DNA of 64,000 nucleotides, taken from Xenorhabdus ishibashii (lineage in GTDB: Bacteria > Pseudomonadota > Gammaproteobacteria > Enterobacterales > Enterobacteriaceae). Within the stretch, counting starts at the first letter, position 1. Every line of letters starts with the position of its first letter. The notes below the pieces were generated by a model. That model searched no databases, was not told where the DNA came from, and was given only the letters and a program-made list of their open reading frames with translations. Below are positions 40,727-51,320 of the stretch, piece after piece. The stretch lies in NCBI RefSeq assembly GCF_002632755.1, contig NZ_NJAK01000002.1:407177-471176 (forward strand), in the 5' to 3' direction. The position numbers and the translations under genes are program-made.

Positions 40727-41836
40727 ATGGAAAAATCACAATCACACCCAGATCTACCTAAACTATTATTTGCTCTATTCTTCATTTTATTACTCATTAC
40801 CACCAGCTTTTGGGTCTTAAGTCCCTTTATTTTAGGATTTATTTGGTCAGGAATGGTGGTTATCGCAACCTGGCCATTATTGGAGAAATTACAACAACGA
40901 TTATGGGGAAAACGCTGGATTGCGGTTTCTATCATGACGTTACTATTAGTTTTATTATTTGTTATCCCTATTGCATTACTTGTCAACAGCTTAGTAGAAA
41001 ATAGCGCACCATTGATTGAATGGGCAAAATCGCCTTCTTCTTTCCAACTGCCACAGTTAGAGTGGCTCAATCGGATACCTGTCATTGGTGAGGATTTATA
41101 TTTTAAATGGCAGGATTTGATTGCTGATGGCAGTAACATGCTTCTCAACAAAATTCCCCCTTACATCGGTAAAGCCGCAACCTGGTTTTTTACCCAAGCC
41201 GCTAATGCAGGACGTTTTCTTTTCCATCTGGTGCTAATGGTAATGTTCAGTGTATTACTTTATTGGAAAGGTGATCAGGTGATGCTGAGTATCCGCCATT
41301 TTGCTATCCGGCTGGCAGATAAACGAGGTGATGCCGTAGTGTTACTGGCTGCCCAATCCATTCGGGCTGTCGCTCTTGGCGTGGTTGTAACGGCGTTGGT
41401 TCAAGCCATTGCAGGCGGAATCGGACTGGCAATTGCCGGCATTCCGTATCCAATGATATTGACAGTACTGATGTTTGTATGCTGTGTTGCCCAGCTTGGG
41501 CCTCTGCTTGTTCTCGTTCCATCTATCGCATGGCTTTATTGGACGGGAGAAACAACCTGGGGAACCATTTTAATTATCTGGAGTCTGGTATTAACTACAA
41601 TGGATGGCGTCCTGCGCCCTTTCCTGATCCGTCTTGGTGCCGATTTGCCTATGATATTAATTCTTACTGGTGTCATAGGTGGGATACTTTCATTGGGTGT
41701 CATTGGACTATTTATTGGGCCGGTTGTACTGGCTGTTTCTTACAGCTTACTATTGGCATGGATGAATGAAGTTCCTAAACCCGAAGAAAAATTGACAGAT
41801 ATGAAAAAACACGTCGAGAAAAAGCACATTAAATAA
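40727..41836 (+). CDS. ydiK: AI-2E family inner-membrane protein YdiK
   Basis: A 369-residue protein of the AI-2E/UPF0118 family (E. coli YdiK 370) with about eight membrane helices and a soluble segment near residues 90-150. The family signature 'GLFIGPVVLAVSYSLL' lies near the C-terminus. The ATG used matches the E. coli length; an ATG 17 codons earlier lacks a ribosome site. The transported compound is unknown. Confidence 0.9.
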   Translation: MEKSQSHPDLPKLLFALFFILLLITTSFWVLSPFILGFIWSGMVVIATWPLLEKLQQRLWGKRWIAVSIMTLLLVLLFVIPIALLVNSLVENSAPLIEWAKSPSSFQLPQLEWLNRIPVIGEDLYFKWQDLIADGSNMLLNKIPPYIGKAATWFFTQAANAGRFLFHLVLMVMFSVLLYWKGDQVMLSIRHFAIRLADKRGDAVVLLAAQSIRAVALGVVVTALVQAIAGGIGLAIAGIPYPMILTVLMFVCCVAQLGPLLVLVPSIAWLYWTGETTWGTILIIWSLVLTTMDGVLRPFLIRLGADLPMILILTGVIGGILSLGVIGLFIGPVVLAVSYSLLLAWMNEVPKPEEKLTDMKKHVEKKHIK

Positions 41837-41840
41837 GCAA

Positions 41841-41878
41841 ATAATTGCGCGAAAAAAATAATATTTTCGCGCAATTAT
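41841..41878 (+). terminator. Hairpin behind ydiK
   Basis: A 15-bp perfect stem (ATAATTGCGCGAAAA with its complement) closes an 8-base loop 4 bases behind the ydiK stop. The stem arms themselves are AT-rich at the ends, which may help release. Confidence 0.7.
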
Positions 41879-42008
41879 AAAACTGATGAATGTATCACCC
41901 AAGTTCTACTCAAAATACAAAACTATTTTTCGAAAAAAATAAGATCTACTAAGAAAGTTGTTGCAAAAAAGTTATTTTTACAAAGTTTCTTTTCTAATCT
42001 CTATTTAT

Positions 42009-42022
42009 TAAGAGGATTCTTA
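42009..42022. promoter_or_regulatory. RcsB/RcsAB-type box upstream of rprA
   Basis: TAAGAGGATTCTTA is close to the RcsAB consensus TAAGAATATTCTTA. It is centred about 40 bases before the estimated start of the RprA-like RNA. RprA is a known target of the Rcs envelope-stress relay. Confidence 0.72.
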
Positions 42023-42057
42023 ATGAATAAACCCACCTATTAAATTAGTATTCACTT

Positions 42058-42182
42058 CATCGAAACAAATGTTTTCCAGAGTATTGCTACCTCAGCCTAT
42101 AACGCCATAGGCTGGGTTCAACGAAGTATATATATTGCTGTGTGTAGTCTTTGCCTGTCAGCCCATGATAGGCTTTTTTTTT
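42058..42182 (+). ncRNA. rprA: RprA small RNA
   Basis: Bases 42134-42155 (ATTGCTGTGTGTAGTCTTTG plus CC) match the 3' part of E. coli RprA, followed by a GC hairpin (42153-42160 with 42166-42173) and nine T residues. A second hairpin (42093-42100 with 42107-42114) precedes it. The location behind ydiK is that of E. coli rprA. The 5' end is estimated from a TAGTAT -10 (42046-42051), giving about 125 nt against 105 nt in E. coli. RprA activates rpoS translation with Hfq and reports Rcs signalling. Confidence 0.88.
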
Positions 42183-42212
42183 GTATTTCAAAAATCATGT
42201 GATATAGAATAT

Positions 42213-42242
42213 AAAAGCCTGAAAGTATCTTAACAGGCTTTT
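42213..42242 (-). terminator. Terminator of ppsA
   Basis: A 9-bp stem AAAAGCCTG/CAGGCTTTT with a 12-base loop lies 33 bases behind the ppsA stop; on the minus strand the stem ends in TTTT. Confidence 0.7.
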
Positions 42243-42275
42243 ATATTTGAATTAAATTATATCAGTTATTTTCAG

Positions 42276-44654
42276 TTAATTATTTTCAGCCAAAGCAATC
42301 CACGTTTTCACGACTGTATCAGGATTCAACGATAAACTGTCAATTCCTTCCTTCATTAGCCACTGAGCAAAATCTTCATGATCCGAAGGTCCTTGCCCAC
42401 AGATACCAACATATTTCCCCTGCCGTTTAGCTGCTTGAATGGCCATGGAAAGCAATTGTTTCACCGCGTCATTACGTTCATCAAATAATTCGGATACGAC
42501 ACCAGAATCGCGATCTAATCCCAAAGCTAATTGCGTCATATCATTTGAACCAATTGAGAAGCCATCAAAATATTCAAGGAATTGATCTGCTAACAACGCA
42601 TTCGATGGAATTTCACACATCATGATAACTTTCAAGCCATTCTCACCGCGCTTCAAACCTTGAGATGCCAATTCCGCCACCACCGCTTCCGCCTGAGCAA
42701 CGGTACGAACAAACGGGATCATCACTTCAACATTAGTTAATCCCATCACATTGCGTACCCGTTTGATCGCCTCACATTCCAAAGCAAAACATTGACGGAA
42801 GCTATCAGAAACGTAACGCCCTGCCCCACGGAAACCCAGCATTGGGTTTTCTTCATGTGGCTCATACCTGTCTCCACCCACTAAGTTCGCATATTCATTG
42901 GATTTGAAATCTGATAAGCGAACAATCACACGCTTAGGCCAAAATGCTGCCGCGAGCGTTGCAATCCCTTCTGTCAATTTCCCTACATAAAATTCAATTG
43001 GATCATCATAGCCAACCATCAACGATTTAATTTGCTCTCGCAACTCAAAAGATTGTTTGGAGTATTCAAGCAAAGCACGAGGATGTACACCAATCATTCG
43101 GTTAATAATGAACTCCAGTCGAGCCAGGCCAACTCCTTCATTTGGTAAACAGGCAAAATCAAATGCGCGATCAGGATTGCCCACATTCATCATGATCTTC
43201 ACATCCAATTCCGGCAGTTTATCAATTTGGGAACTCTGAATACTGAAGTCTAATTTATTCTGATAAACGTACCCCGTATCACCTTCTGAACAAGAAACCG
43301 TTACCTGTTGGCCTTCTTGCAAACGTTCAGTTGCATCACCACAACCAACAACGGCAGGAATACCCAGTTCACGAGCAATAATGGCAGCATGGCAGGTACG
43401 CCCACCACGATTAGTGACAATAGCGGCTGCCCTTTTCATGATCGGTTCCCAATCCGGATCAGTCATATCAGTGACCAGCACATCCCCCACTTGAATGCGA
43501 TCCATCTCACTAAGATTGTGGATAACCTTGACAGTCCCAACACCAATACGATGCCCAATTGCTCGACCTTCTATCAATACATCGCCTTGCTCATTGAGTT
43601 GGTAACGCTCCATTACTTGCTGATTTGATCGGACAGTTTCAGGGCGAGCCTGAACAATATATAACTTGCCATTGTGCCCATCTTTCGCCCACTCGATATC
43701 CATCGGACGACCATAATGTTTCTCAATCAGCAAAGCCTGTCTGGCCAACTCCTCCACTTCACTGTCAACCAAAGAGAAACGATTGCGCAATTCCTCTGAT
43801 ACTGCTTCTGTACGCACTTGCTCCCCATGCTCTTTGCTATCTGCATAAACCATGCGGATTTTTTTAGAACCAAGATTACGGCGCACTATTGCAGGGCGAT
43901 TGTTTTTCAATGTCGGTTTATGGACATAAAATTCATCAGGGTTTACCGCCCCCTGCACAACCATTTCCCCTAAACCATAAGCTGATGTAATGAACACAAC
44001 CTGATCAAAACCTGATTCAGTGTCAATCGTAAACATCACCCCAGACGAAGCCAAATCAGAACGTACCATGCGCTGTATACCGGCAGAAAGTGCAACACCG
44101 CGGTGGTCATAACCCTGATGGACACGGTAGGAAATAGCACGGTCATTAAAAAGTGATGCAAAAACATGTTTGATAGCCACCATAACTGCATCAATGCCTT
44201 GCACATTCAAGAAAGTTTCTTGCTGTCCAGCAAAAGAAGCATCTGGCATATCTTCTGCTGTGGCGGAAGAGCGCACAGCGAAAGAGGTATCAGGCTCGCC
44301 TTCAGACAATTGCAAGTAGGCATCACGAATATCTTTTTCAAGCTGAGCTGTAAATGGCGTATCAATCACCCACTGACGGATCTGCGCACCAGCTTTAGCC
44401 AATTGATTGACATCATCAACATTGGTTTCATCCAGCAATTGATAAATACGCTGGTTCACACCACTTTGTTCCAGAAAATCATTAAATGCCTGTGCAGTTG
44501 TAGCAAAACCATTAGGAACAGACACGCCAAGTTCAGCCAGATTGGTAATCATCTCGCCAAGTGAGGCGTTCTTACCGCCAACCCGATTAACATCATTCAT
44601 GCCTAATTGGTTATACCAGAGCACATTGCTTGAGGTGAGGCCACTATTGGACAT
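42276..44654 (-). CDS. ppsA: Phosphoenolpyruvate synthase
   Basis: A 792-residue enzyme, the E. coli length, that makes PEP from pyruvate and ATP for gluconeogenesis. An N-terminal ATP-grasp domain (to about 350) is followed by the phosphohistidine domain ('[19 protein letters not shown]', near residue 420) and a C-terminal PEP-binding TIM barrel ending near '[14 protein letters not shown]'. It is divergent from ppsR, the gene of its regulator. Confidence 0.97.
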   Translation of the reverse strand: MSNSGLTSSNVLWYNQLGMNDVNRVGGKNASLGEMITNLAELGVSVPNGFATTAQAFNDFLEQSGVNQRIYQLLDETNVDDVNQLAKAGAQIRQWVIDTPFTAQLEKDIRDAYLQLSEGEPDTSFAVRSSATAEDMPDASFAGQQETFLNVQGIDAVMVAIKHVFASLFNDRAISYRVHQGYDHRGVALSAGIQRMVRSDLASSGVMFTIDTESGFDQVVFITSAYGLGEMVVQGAVNPDEFYVHKPTLKNNRPAIVRRNLGSKKIRMVYADSKEHGEQVRTEAVSEELRNRFSLVDSEVEELARQALLIEKHYGRPMDIEWAKDGHNGKLYIVQARPETVRSNQQVMERYQLNEQGDVLIEGRAIGHRIGVGTVKVIHNLSEMDRIQVGDVLVTDMTDPDWEPIMKRAAAIVTNRGGRTCHAAIIARELGIPAVVGCGDATERLQEGQQVTVSCSEGDTGYVYQNKLDFSIQSSQIDKLPELDVKIMMNVGNPDRAFDFACLPNEGVGLARLEFIINRMIGVHPRALLEYSKQSFELREQIKSLMVGYDDPIEFYVGKLTEGIATLAAAFWPKRVIVRLSDFKSNEYANLVGGDRYEPHEENPMLGFRGAGRYVSDSFRQCFALECEAIKRVRNVMGLTNVEVMIPFVRTVAQAEAVVAELASQGLKRGENGLKVIMMCEIPSNALLADQFLEYFDGFSIGSNDMTQLALGLDRDSGVVSELFDERNDAVKQLLSMAIQAAKRQGKYVGICGQGPSDHEDFAQWLMKEGIDSLSLNPDTVVKTWIALAENN

Positions 44655-44843
44655 TAGAAACTATCCTTTTTACATTCGGAGGTACAAATCGGAAAATTAA
44701 AGCTGCACTTCGCAGCGGGAAATAGCCTAGCACATTGTCTTGCCAGATATAGAAAGGTGAATCGATCCACCCAACAACATTATTTTTTTACGGGTATAAT
44801 CTGGAAGAAATCCTAAGGGCATAACGATAAAAGAAGAGAGACA

Positions 44844-45707
44844 ATGATAGAAATCCATTCCCCTCAAACAATAGAAAATGAAATACTGGAACGCAGCGTA
44901 TTTTTTATTTCCGATGGAACAGCAATCACGGCTGAGGTATTAGGCCATGCCGTGTTATCCCAATTTCCAATTGCTATTACTTCCTATACCTTACCTTTCG
45001 TGACAAGCAAAACCAGAGCAGAGGAAGTCAGAGAACAAATAAATGCGATATATCAGCAAACTCAAATCAAGCCATTAGTTTTTTATTCCATCATTTCGGA
45101 TGAAATTAAAAGCATTATTACCCGCAGCAACGGATTTTGTCAGGATATTGTGCAAACACTCGTTGCACCATTACAGCAAGAAATTGGCCTCGAACCAAAA
45201 CCAGAATTACACCGAACTCACGGTTTATCTAAAAAAAATTCGGGGCAATATGATGCACGCATTGCTGCCCTTGATTACACTCTCGCCCATGATGATGGTA
45301 TTTCATTACGTAACCTTGATCAGGCTCAAGTTATTATTCTTGGCGTATCTCGGTGTGGAAAAACACCAACCAGCCTCTATCTTGCCATGCAATTTGGTAT
45401 TCAGGCTGCAAACTATCCTTTTACCGCAGATGATATGGATAATTTGCAGTTACCTGCCGCTTTAAAGTCCTTTCAACATAAATTGTTTGGCCTGACTATC
45501 AGCCCTGAAAGGCTTGCTGCTATTCGTGAAGAGCGGCGTGAAAATAGTCGTTATGCTTCATTACGACAATGTCGGGTCGAAATCACTGAAGTTGAGGCTT
45601 TATTCCGAAAAAATAAGATCAATTACCTGAATACCACTAATTATTCTGTCGAGGAAATTTCGACAAAAATTATTGATAGCATGGGATTAAAACGCCGTAT
45701 GTTCTAA
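44844..45707 (+). CDS. ppsR: PEP synthase regulatory protein PpsR (DUF299)
   Basis: A 287-residue bifunctional kinase/phosphorylase that switches PpsA off and on by threonine phosphorylation with ADP and its removal with phosphate. The P-loop is '[17 protein letters not shown]' (about 164-180). It is about 10 residues longer than E. coli PpsR at the N-terminus. A GAGAGA-type site precedes the ATG. Divergent pairing with ppsA supports the call. Confidence 0.95.
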   Translation: MIEIHSPQTIENEILERSVFFISDGTAITAEVLGHAVLSQFPIAITSYTLPFVTSKTRAEEVREQINAIYQQTQIKPLVFYSIISDEIKSIITRSNGFCQDIVQTLVAPLQQEIGLEPKPELHRTHGLSKKNSGQYDARIAALDYTLAHDDGISLRNLDQAQVIILGVSRCGKTPTSLYLAMQFGIQAANYPFTADDMDNLQLPAALKSFQHKLFGLTISPERLAAIREERRENSRYASLRQCRVEITEVEALFRKNKINYLNTTNYSVEEISTKIIDSMGLKRRMF

Positions 45708-45858
45708 TTTTAAAACATGCTTAACAATATTTATTCATGACACTTTCTCGCGCAAATATCATGATTGTCTGTTGAATTTACTGGGGGTTGAGTTATTGTA
45801 ATTCCCAGTCATTCCAGACCTTATCTCAATAAGAAGTAGAATCCGAGAAAGAAAGTAT

Positions 45859-46905
45859 ATGTACAAAACAGATGAGTTAAGAACCCACCGCATTGATAGC
45901 CTGATCACACCTAAAACGCTTACAGAACAATATCCTATATCAGACAAGATCTTACAAAGCGTGACATTGTCACGAAAACGTATTGAATCCATCCTAACCG
46001 GCGAGGATCAACGTCTATTGGTTATTATTGGTCCCTGCTCCATTCATGATGTTGATGCAGCCCTTGATTATGCCTCTCGCTTACGCACCCTACGCAAAAA
46101 ATACCAGCAAAACCTAGAAATCGTGATGCGAACCTATTTCGAGAAACCGAGAACCGTTGTTGGCTGGAAAGGCTTAATTTCAGACCCCATGTTAGACGGT
46201 TCTTGTCAGGTTAATAAAGGGATCTCCCTTGCCCGTAAGCTCTTAATTGACATCAATGAATTAGGCATCCCGACTGCCACAGAATTTTTGGATATGGTCA
46301 CTGGTCAATATATTGCTGATTTAATTAGTTGGGGAGCGATTGGCGCCAGAACAACAGAGAGTCAGATTCACCGAGAAATGGCTTCTGCCTTGTCATGTCC
46401 AGTGGGGTTTAAAAACGGGACGGATGGCAATACACTTATCGCTATTGATGCAATACGTGCGACACGAGCCAAACATATGTTTTTGTCCCCAGATAAAAAT
46501 GGACAGATGACTATTTATCAAACCAGTGGGAATCCCTATGGACATATTATTATGCGTGGTGGGAAAAAACCGAATTACAGTGCTGAAGATATTGCAGCAA
46601 CCTGCCACAAATTACGTGAATTTCACTTACCTGAACGTTTGATTGTGGATTGCAGCCACGCTAATTGCCAGAAAATTCATCATCGGCAATTGGATATAGC
46701 AAGAAATATTGGTGAACAGATCCGATCTGGCTCAACAGCTATTGCGGGGGTTATGGCTGAAAGCTTTTTAGTCGAAGGAACTCAAAAAGTTATCAAGGGA
46801 GAAGCGTTGACATATGGCCAATCTATTACCGATCCGTGCCTTAGCTGGCAGGATACGGAAGAATTTATCAATATTCTTGACCAAGCCATGAGAAATCGTT
46901 CCTGA
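45859..46905 (+). CDS. aroH: DAHP synthase, tryptophan-sensitive (AroH)
   Basis: A 348-residue class I 3-deoxy-D-arabino-heptulosonate 7-phosphate synthase, the first step of aromatic synthesis (E. coli AroH 348). The metal and substrate motifs are 'LLVIIGPCSIHD', 'MRTYFEKPRTVVGWKG' and 'GARTTESQIHREMAS'. Overall similarity and the ppsR-aroH order favour AroH over AroF/AroG. I see no CTAG-type Trp operator in the 150 bases upstream, so feedback repression by TrpR is not evident. Confidence 0.93.
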   Translation: MYKTDELRTHRIDSLITPKTLTEQYPISDKILQSVTLSRKRIESILTGEDQRLLVIIGPCSIHDVDAALDYASRLRTLRKKYQQNLEIVMRTYFEKPRTVVGWKGLISDPMLDGSCQVNKGISLARKLLIDINELGIPTATEFLDMVTGQYIADLISWGAIGARTTESQIHREMASALSCPVGFKNGTDGNTLIAIDAIRATRAKHMFLSPDKNGQMTIYQTSGNPYGHIIMRGGKKPNYSAEDIAATCHKLREFHLPERLIVDCSHANCQKIHHRQLDIARNIGEQIRSGSTAIAGVMAESFLVEGTQKVIKGEALTYGQSITDPCLSWQDTEEFINILDQAMRNRS

Positions 46906-46919
46906 ATCCTTTCCTTATT

Positions 46920-46946
46920 TTGGCTCCCACAGACCGTCGGAGCCAA
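46920..46946 (+). terminator. Hairpin behind aroH
   Basis: An 8-bp perfect stem TTGGCTCC/GGAGCCAA with an 11-base loop lies about 15 bases behind the aroH stop. No strong T run follows. Confidence 0.55.
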
Positions 46947-47033
46947 TTATCTAAAAAATAATTATTTAAAATCAAAATATTACAACACCATTTTAGGCAA
47001 AAAAAAAGAGCTTGAAGTCAACCCCAATTGAAA

Positions 47034-47048
47034 CGATAATTATTCTCA
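47034..47048. promoter_or_regulatory. Fur box of the heme uptake locus
   Basis: CGATAATTATTCTCA matches the 7-1-7 Fur consensus at 13 of 15 positions. It lies 32 bases before the hemP-like start codon. It implies induction of hemPRSTUV under iron shortage. Confidence 0.78.
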
Positions 47049-47079
47049 ATATAAGAATAATTACTGTTCAATATTAGTT

Positions 47080-47229
47080 ATGGAAAAATTAGCACATCGC
47101 CAACGTTGCTACATAAGTCGCCTGCAACAGCAGATTCTCCCTGATCCACCCAACGATCCTATAAAGATCAATTGCATTGATGGTCAGCTCTGACGCTATA
47201 AAAGATCTAACAAAATCATTGTCGAATAA
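47080..47229 (+). pseudogene. hemP: hemP-like gene with an internal TGA stop
   Basis: The frame from ATG 47080 reads 37 codons (starting MEKLAHRQRCYISRLQQQ) to a TGA at 47191-47193, and then continues 11 codons in frame to TAA at 47227. The two parts together, 'IKINCIDGQL' stop 'RYKRSNKIIVE', resemble the HemP family end (in E. coli YdiE: '[22 protein letters not shown]'), with the stop where the family has Tyr. YdiE is also encoded behind aroH in E. coli. So this is probably a truncated hemP; recoding of TGA cannot be excluded. HemP's role in heme uptake or its regulation varies among species. Confidence 0.6.
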
Positions 47230-47292
47230 CAGTGATATATCGGTTGATTGTGTTCATAGGAACACGCTATTTCACTATGGAAATTGACTTGC

Positions 47293-49357
47293 ATGACTTT
47301 AATTAAATCACCAAATCTAAAACTGTCTACATTAAGTGTACTCATCTTCGCGAGTTTATCTTCTGCGAATGCCACAACAGTACCTTCGGAAACAGTACAT
47401 TCCAAGAAAGAGAAATCTTCCAAAGACACTGTAACTGTCTATGCCACTGGCAACCAACGTGACAGTTTTGAAGCTCCTATGATGGTTACAGTCATTGAAG
47501 GCAATTCAGCCAGCAATCAGGTTGCAGGCAACGCAAATGATTTACTGCGCAATATTCCGGGAATTGATGTCGCTGGCGTTGGTCGTGCCAATGGACAGGA
47601 TATCAGTATTCGGGTTATACCCAAAAGGGGGTATTAACGCTTGTTGATGGTATTCGGCAAGGGAGTAATACCGGACACCTCAATGGTGTGTTCCTCGATC
47701 CCGCTTTGATTAAACAAGTTGAAGTTGTCCGTGGCCCGTCAGCACTACTTTATGGCAGTGGTGCTTTGGGGGGGTTATTGCCTATCAAACCGTTGATGCC
47801 ACAGATTTATTGGAAGAAGGCAAAAATACGGGTTTTCGTGTCTTTAGTCGCGCAGGTAGCGGTGATCACAGCCTGGGATTTGGGGGAGCTGCATTCGGTA
47901 AAACCGAACAGTTTGATGGGTTAGTTGCATTTGGTACCCGTGATGTGGGCAATATCCGTTTCGGGAATGGTGTAAAAGAGCATAATGACGAAACCATTGG
48001 CAACGCGGTGGTAAAAGGCTCTTGGAAAATAGACGAAAACCAAAAACTCAGCGGCAACTTGCGTTATTACCGCAATGAAGCACATGAACCTAAAAATCCA
48101 CAACTGCCAAACAAAGATGACAGTCAACGGGTAGAACGCACCACTGCACAACGTGATGCTCAACTTTCTTATCAATTGAATCCAGAAAAATATGGCTGGT
48201 TAAATGCCAAAGCAGATATTTATTATTCCGATATCAATATTAATAACAGAAGCAAAGACAAGGGCTTTGAAGGCCGTAAACAAGAGACTTATGGTATAAA
48301 ACTTGAAAACCGTTCCCATTTTGGAACTACTGCCTTCGCAGCACACCAATTTACTTATGGTGGCGAAGCCTATAAACAAAAACAAAAGCCAAGCAGCAGC
48401 ATTGTAGAAGGTTTTCCCAACGCAAATATTCATTTCGCATCTGGCTGGATTCAAGATGAAATGACCCTGCGTGATTTACCAGTCTCATTTATTGTGGGTA
48501 CACGTTACGACAATTACAAAGCCTCAAATAATAAATATGATGATATCAGTGCTGACAAATGGTCATCAAAAGGCGCCATTAGTATTACCCCTACAGATTG
48601 GTCAATGCTATTTGCCTCCTATTCCCAGGCATTCCGTTCCCCAACTATGGGCGAAATGTATAACGATTCGAAACATTTCTATATGCCTTCAAGGAAAGGC
48701 GGTCCTGGAATTACAAATTATTGGAAACCAAATCCAAATTTACGTCCTGAAAGCAATGAAACTCAGGAGTATGGTTTCGGACTGCGTTTCGATGAGTTGT
48801 TTTCCAGCAATGATGATCTGAAATTTAAAGCCAGCTATTTTGATACCCAAGCGAAAGACTATATATCTTCTACTGTGACATCCGATAGTAGGTTTACGAC
48901 ATCCGTTAATATTCCAAAGGCTAAAATTTGGGGTTGGGATGTTTCTGTGACGTATAACTCTGATTGGTTCTCCTGGGATCTCGCTTACAACCGTACAACG
49001 GGTAAGAATGAGAAAACTGGAGCATCTATAGAGTCACTTAGTCCTGATACTCTGACTAGCACTTTGGATATTCCATTGTCTACAACAGGCTTTTCCATTG
49101 GATGGATTGGTAAATTTACCCAACATACCAACCTCAGAGGAGTAAACGGTGATAGAAATGAACGTGGACAGAAAATCACCCAATACGCAGGTTATGGCGT
49201 CAATGACTTCTATGTCAGCTACCACGGCACCGGAACATTAAAAGGGCTAACTACCTCCGTTGTACTGGGTAACGCTTTTGATAAAGCCTATTACTCATCA
49301 CTGGGCGCGCCACAACATGGCCGCAACGCCAAACTGTTTGTGAGCTACCAGTGGTAA
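47293..49357 (+). pseudogene. hemR: TonB-dependent heme receptor HemR, frameshifted
   Basis: Adding one G to the GGG at 47612-47614 and one G to the seven-G run at 47768-47774 restores a receptor of about 688 residues. Signal peptide, TonB box 'DTVTVYATG', plug domain ('DISIRG', 'LVDGIRQG', 'VEVVRGPSALLYGSGALGG') and a beta-barrel with heme-receptor motifs ('YSQAFRSPTMGEMYND', 'NPNLRPE') and a C-terminal 'FVSYQW' are all present. As written, the product stops after about 114 residues. The ATG at 47293 has only a weak upstream site. The barrel part is open from about 47775 to the end. Decay, phase variation or sequencing error are all possible. Confidence 0.88.
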
Positions 49358-49431
49358 AAGAATAAACAGCCTATTATCTCGATTTTAAATAGAAATTGTT
49401 TTTAAACACCCTTTTTAAGGAGCTAGCAACT

Positions 49432-50505
49432 GTGAATCAATCACTTTATGAACGTTACCTACAAGCCAAGGCAGAAAATAAAGCTAAATATGCCCGCGAT
49501 CTGGCGGCTTACCTCAGCGTCAGCGAAGGAGAGTTATTGCATAGCCGTGTTGGTATCGACGCAAAACGTTTGAATATTGACGCATCGACTCTGCTTCAGG
49601 AACTGGCAACAGTTGGTGAAACCAAGGCGATTACCCGTAATGACTTCGCCGTTCATGAACATATTGGCCGCTACGAAAATACCAAATTTAGTCCACATGT
49701 TGGTTTGATCCTTAATCCGCGCGAGCTTGACCTGCGCCTATTCTTCGAACACTGGAATAGCGTTTTCTCTTTAGTTGAACCCGCCAAGAATGGTGTGCGT
49801 CATAGCATTCAATTTTTTGACCGCCAAGGCGATGCGTTGCATAAAGTATATGCCACCAGCAACACCGATATGGCTGCATGGGATGCACTGATTGAAAAAT
49901 ATCAGACGAGTGAAAACCCAGTGCTGAAAATCCAACCGGAAGAAGTACCTGAACATGCAGAAGTCACAGAACAACTGAAAACACAGCTAGATGAGGAATG
50001 GCGTGCCATGACTGACGTTCATCAATTCTTCATCATGATGAAACGTCACAATCTTAACCGCCAGCAGATTTTCAATGCAGTTAAAGATGATTTGGCTTAT
50101 CGTGTGGATAATTCAGCGCTCACTCAAATTGTTGAAGTTGCCTATAAAGATCAAAACGAAATCATGATCTTTGTCGGAAACCGTGGTTGTGTCCAGATTT
50201 TCACGGGTAAATTGGAACGCCTGATGCCTTATCAGGAAGAAAATTCTTCTCAGAAATGGCTCAACATTTTCAATCGCAATTTCACCCTACATCTGATTGA
50301 AAGTGCTATCGCAGAAAGCTGGGTGACCCGCAAACCGACTGATTGTGGCTTCGTCACCAGCCTTGAATTGTTTGATGCCAACGGCAACCAAATCGCACAG
50401 TTGTACGGCCAACGCACTGAAGGCACTCCTGAGCAAGCCCAATGGCGTGAACAAATTGCTGCTTTACCTAAACTGCAACCAGAACAGGAAACTTGTGTAG
50501 CATGA
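49432..50505 (+). CDS. hemS: Heme-handling protein HemS
   Basis: A 357-residue cytoplasmic protein of the HemS/HmuS/ChuS family, which binds heme and in some species degrades it. It has the usual duplicated fold, with 'EEWRAMTDVHQFFIMMKRH' opening the second half and 'EIMIFVGNRGCVQIFTG' conserved. The start is GTG with AAGGAG 9 bases upstream; the next residues 'NQSLYERYLQAKAENKAKYARD' align with Yersinia HemS when split. Its stop overlaps the hemT start. Confidence 0.94.
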   Translation: MNQSLYERYLQAKAENKAKYARDLAAYLSVSEGELLHSRVGIDAKRLNIDASTLLQELATVGETKAITRNDFAVHEHIGRYENTKFSPHVGLILNPRELDLRLFFEHWNSVFSLVEPAKNGVRHSIQFFDRQGDALHKVYATSNTDMAAWDALIEKYQTSENPVLKIQPEEVPEHAEVTEQLKTQLDEEWRAMTDVHQFFIMMKRHNLNRQQIFNAVKDDLAYRVDNSALTQIVEVAYKDQNEIMIFVGNRGCVQIFTGKLERLMPYQEENSSQKWLNIFNRNFTLHLIESAIAESWVTRKPTDCGFVTSLELFDANGNQIAQLYGQRTEGTPEQAQWREQIAALPKLQPEQETCVA

Positions 50506-51320
50506 AAAAATGGCTTCTAACATTTATGCTTGCCATCTCTTTCAATGTGTTCTCTGCTGAACGCATTGTTACCATTGGTGGCGATGTGTCTGAAATTGTT
50601 TTTGCACTTGGCGAAGGACAGCACGTTGTCGCAAGGGACAGTACCAGCCAAAATCCCAAGGAACTGCTCTCTTTACCCGATGTCGGGTATATGAGGATGT
50701 TGAATTCAGAAGGGATTCTATCCATGCGCCCATCACTCGTGATTGCAAGTGAGGCAGCTCAACCTTCTCTGGCACTCAAGCAAGTCGAAGATTCCGGTGT
50801 AAAAGTCATTAAAGTAACCAGCGAAACCTCGTTAGAAGCCGTTCCTGCAAAAATCATGACCGTCGCCAAGGCGGTCAACCAGGAAAAACGTGGTGAAGCA
50901 TTGATTGTTCAATATCGGCAACAGCTTGCAAATATAGCCACGTCAGATATTTCCACCAAAATCGTCTTTGTTATGAGTCATGGAGGTATCATGCCAATGG
51001 CGGCTGGTCAGAAAACCGCAGCCGATCAAATTATTCGGGCTATTGGTGCAAAAAATGCGATGCAAGGTTTTCAGGGATACCGTCCTTTATCTCAAGAGGG
51101 TGTTATTGCCAGCAAGCCTGATTTACTGCTAGTCAGTACCGAAGGGCTAAAAACGTTAGGTGGAATGGATAAAATTTGGCAACTCCCAGGGTTAAGTTTC
51201 ACACCTGCTGGAAAGAAAAAACAGGTTGTGGTTGTTGATGAAATGGGCCTGCTTGGATTTGGTCTGCAAACACCTGCTGTAATGAAACAAGTCCGTGATG
51301 CCGCGGAGAAAGTGCAATGA
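50502..51320 (+). CDS. hemT: Periplasmic heme-binding protein HemT
   Basis: A 272-residue class III periplasmic-binding protein (HmuT/HemT). The signal peptide covers about 1-18 ('TFMLAISFNVFSA'). The conserved opening 'ERIVTIGGDVSEIVFALGEG' and 'VGYMRMLNSEGILSMRPSLV' are typical of heme-binding HmuT. ATGA overlaps join it to hemS and hemU. It delivers heme to HemUV. Confidence 0.95.
   Translation: MKKWLLTFMLAISFNVFSAERIVTIGGDVSEIVFALGEGQHVVARDSTSQNPKELLSLPDVGYMRMLNSEGILSMRPSLVIASEAAQPSLALKQVEDSGVKVIKVTSETSLEAVPAKIMTVAKAVNQEKRGEALIVQYRQQLANIATSDISTKIVFVMSHGGIMPMAAGQKTAADQIIRAIGAKNAMQGFQGYRPLSQEGVIASKPDLLLVSTEGLKTLGGMDKIWQLPGLSFTPAGKKKQVVVVDEMGLLGFGLQTPAVMKQVRDAAEKVQ

Noticed and set aside
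47768..47774. Proven phase-variable contingency tract in hemR
   Set aside because: Seven Gs is below the length usually seen in switching tracts, and a second, unrelated one-base loss upstream would also need repair. Kept only as a possibility.
47810..49357. A separate 515-residue receptor gene starting inside hemR
   Set aside because: The first codon used would be a TTG within the plug domain, without signal peptide or ribosome site. It is the downstream part of the frameshifted hemR.
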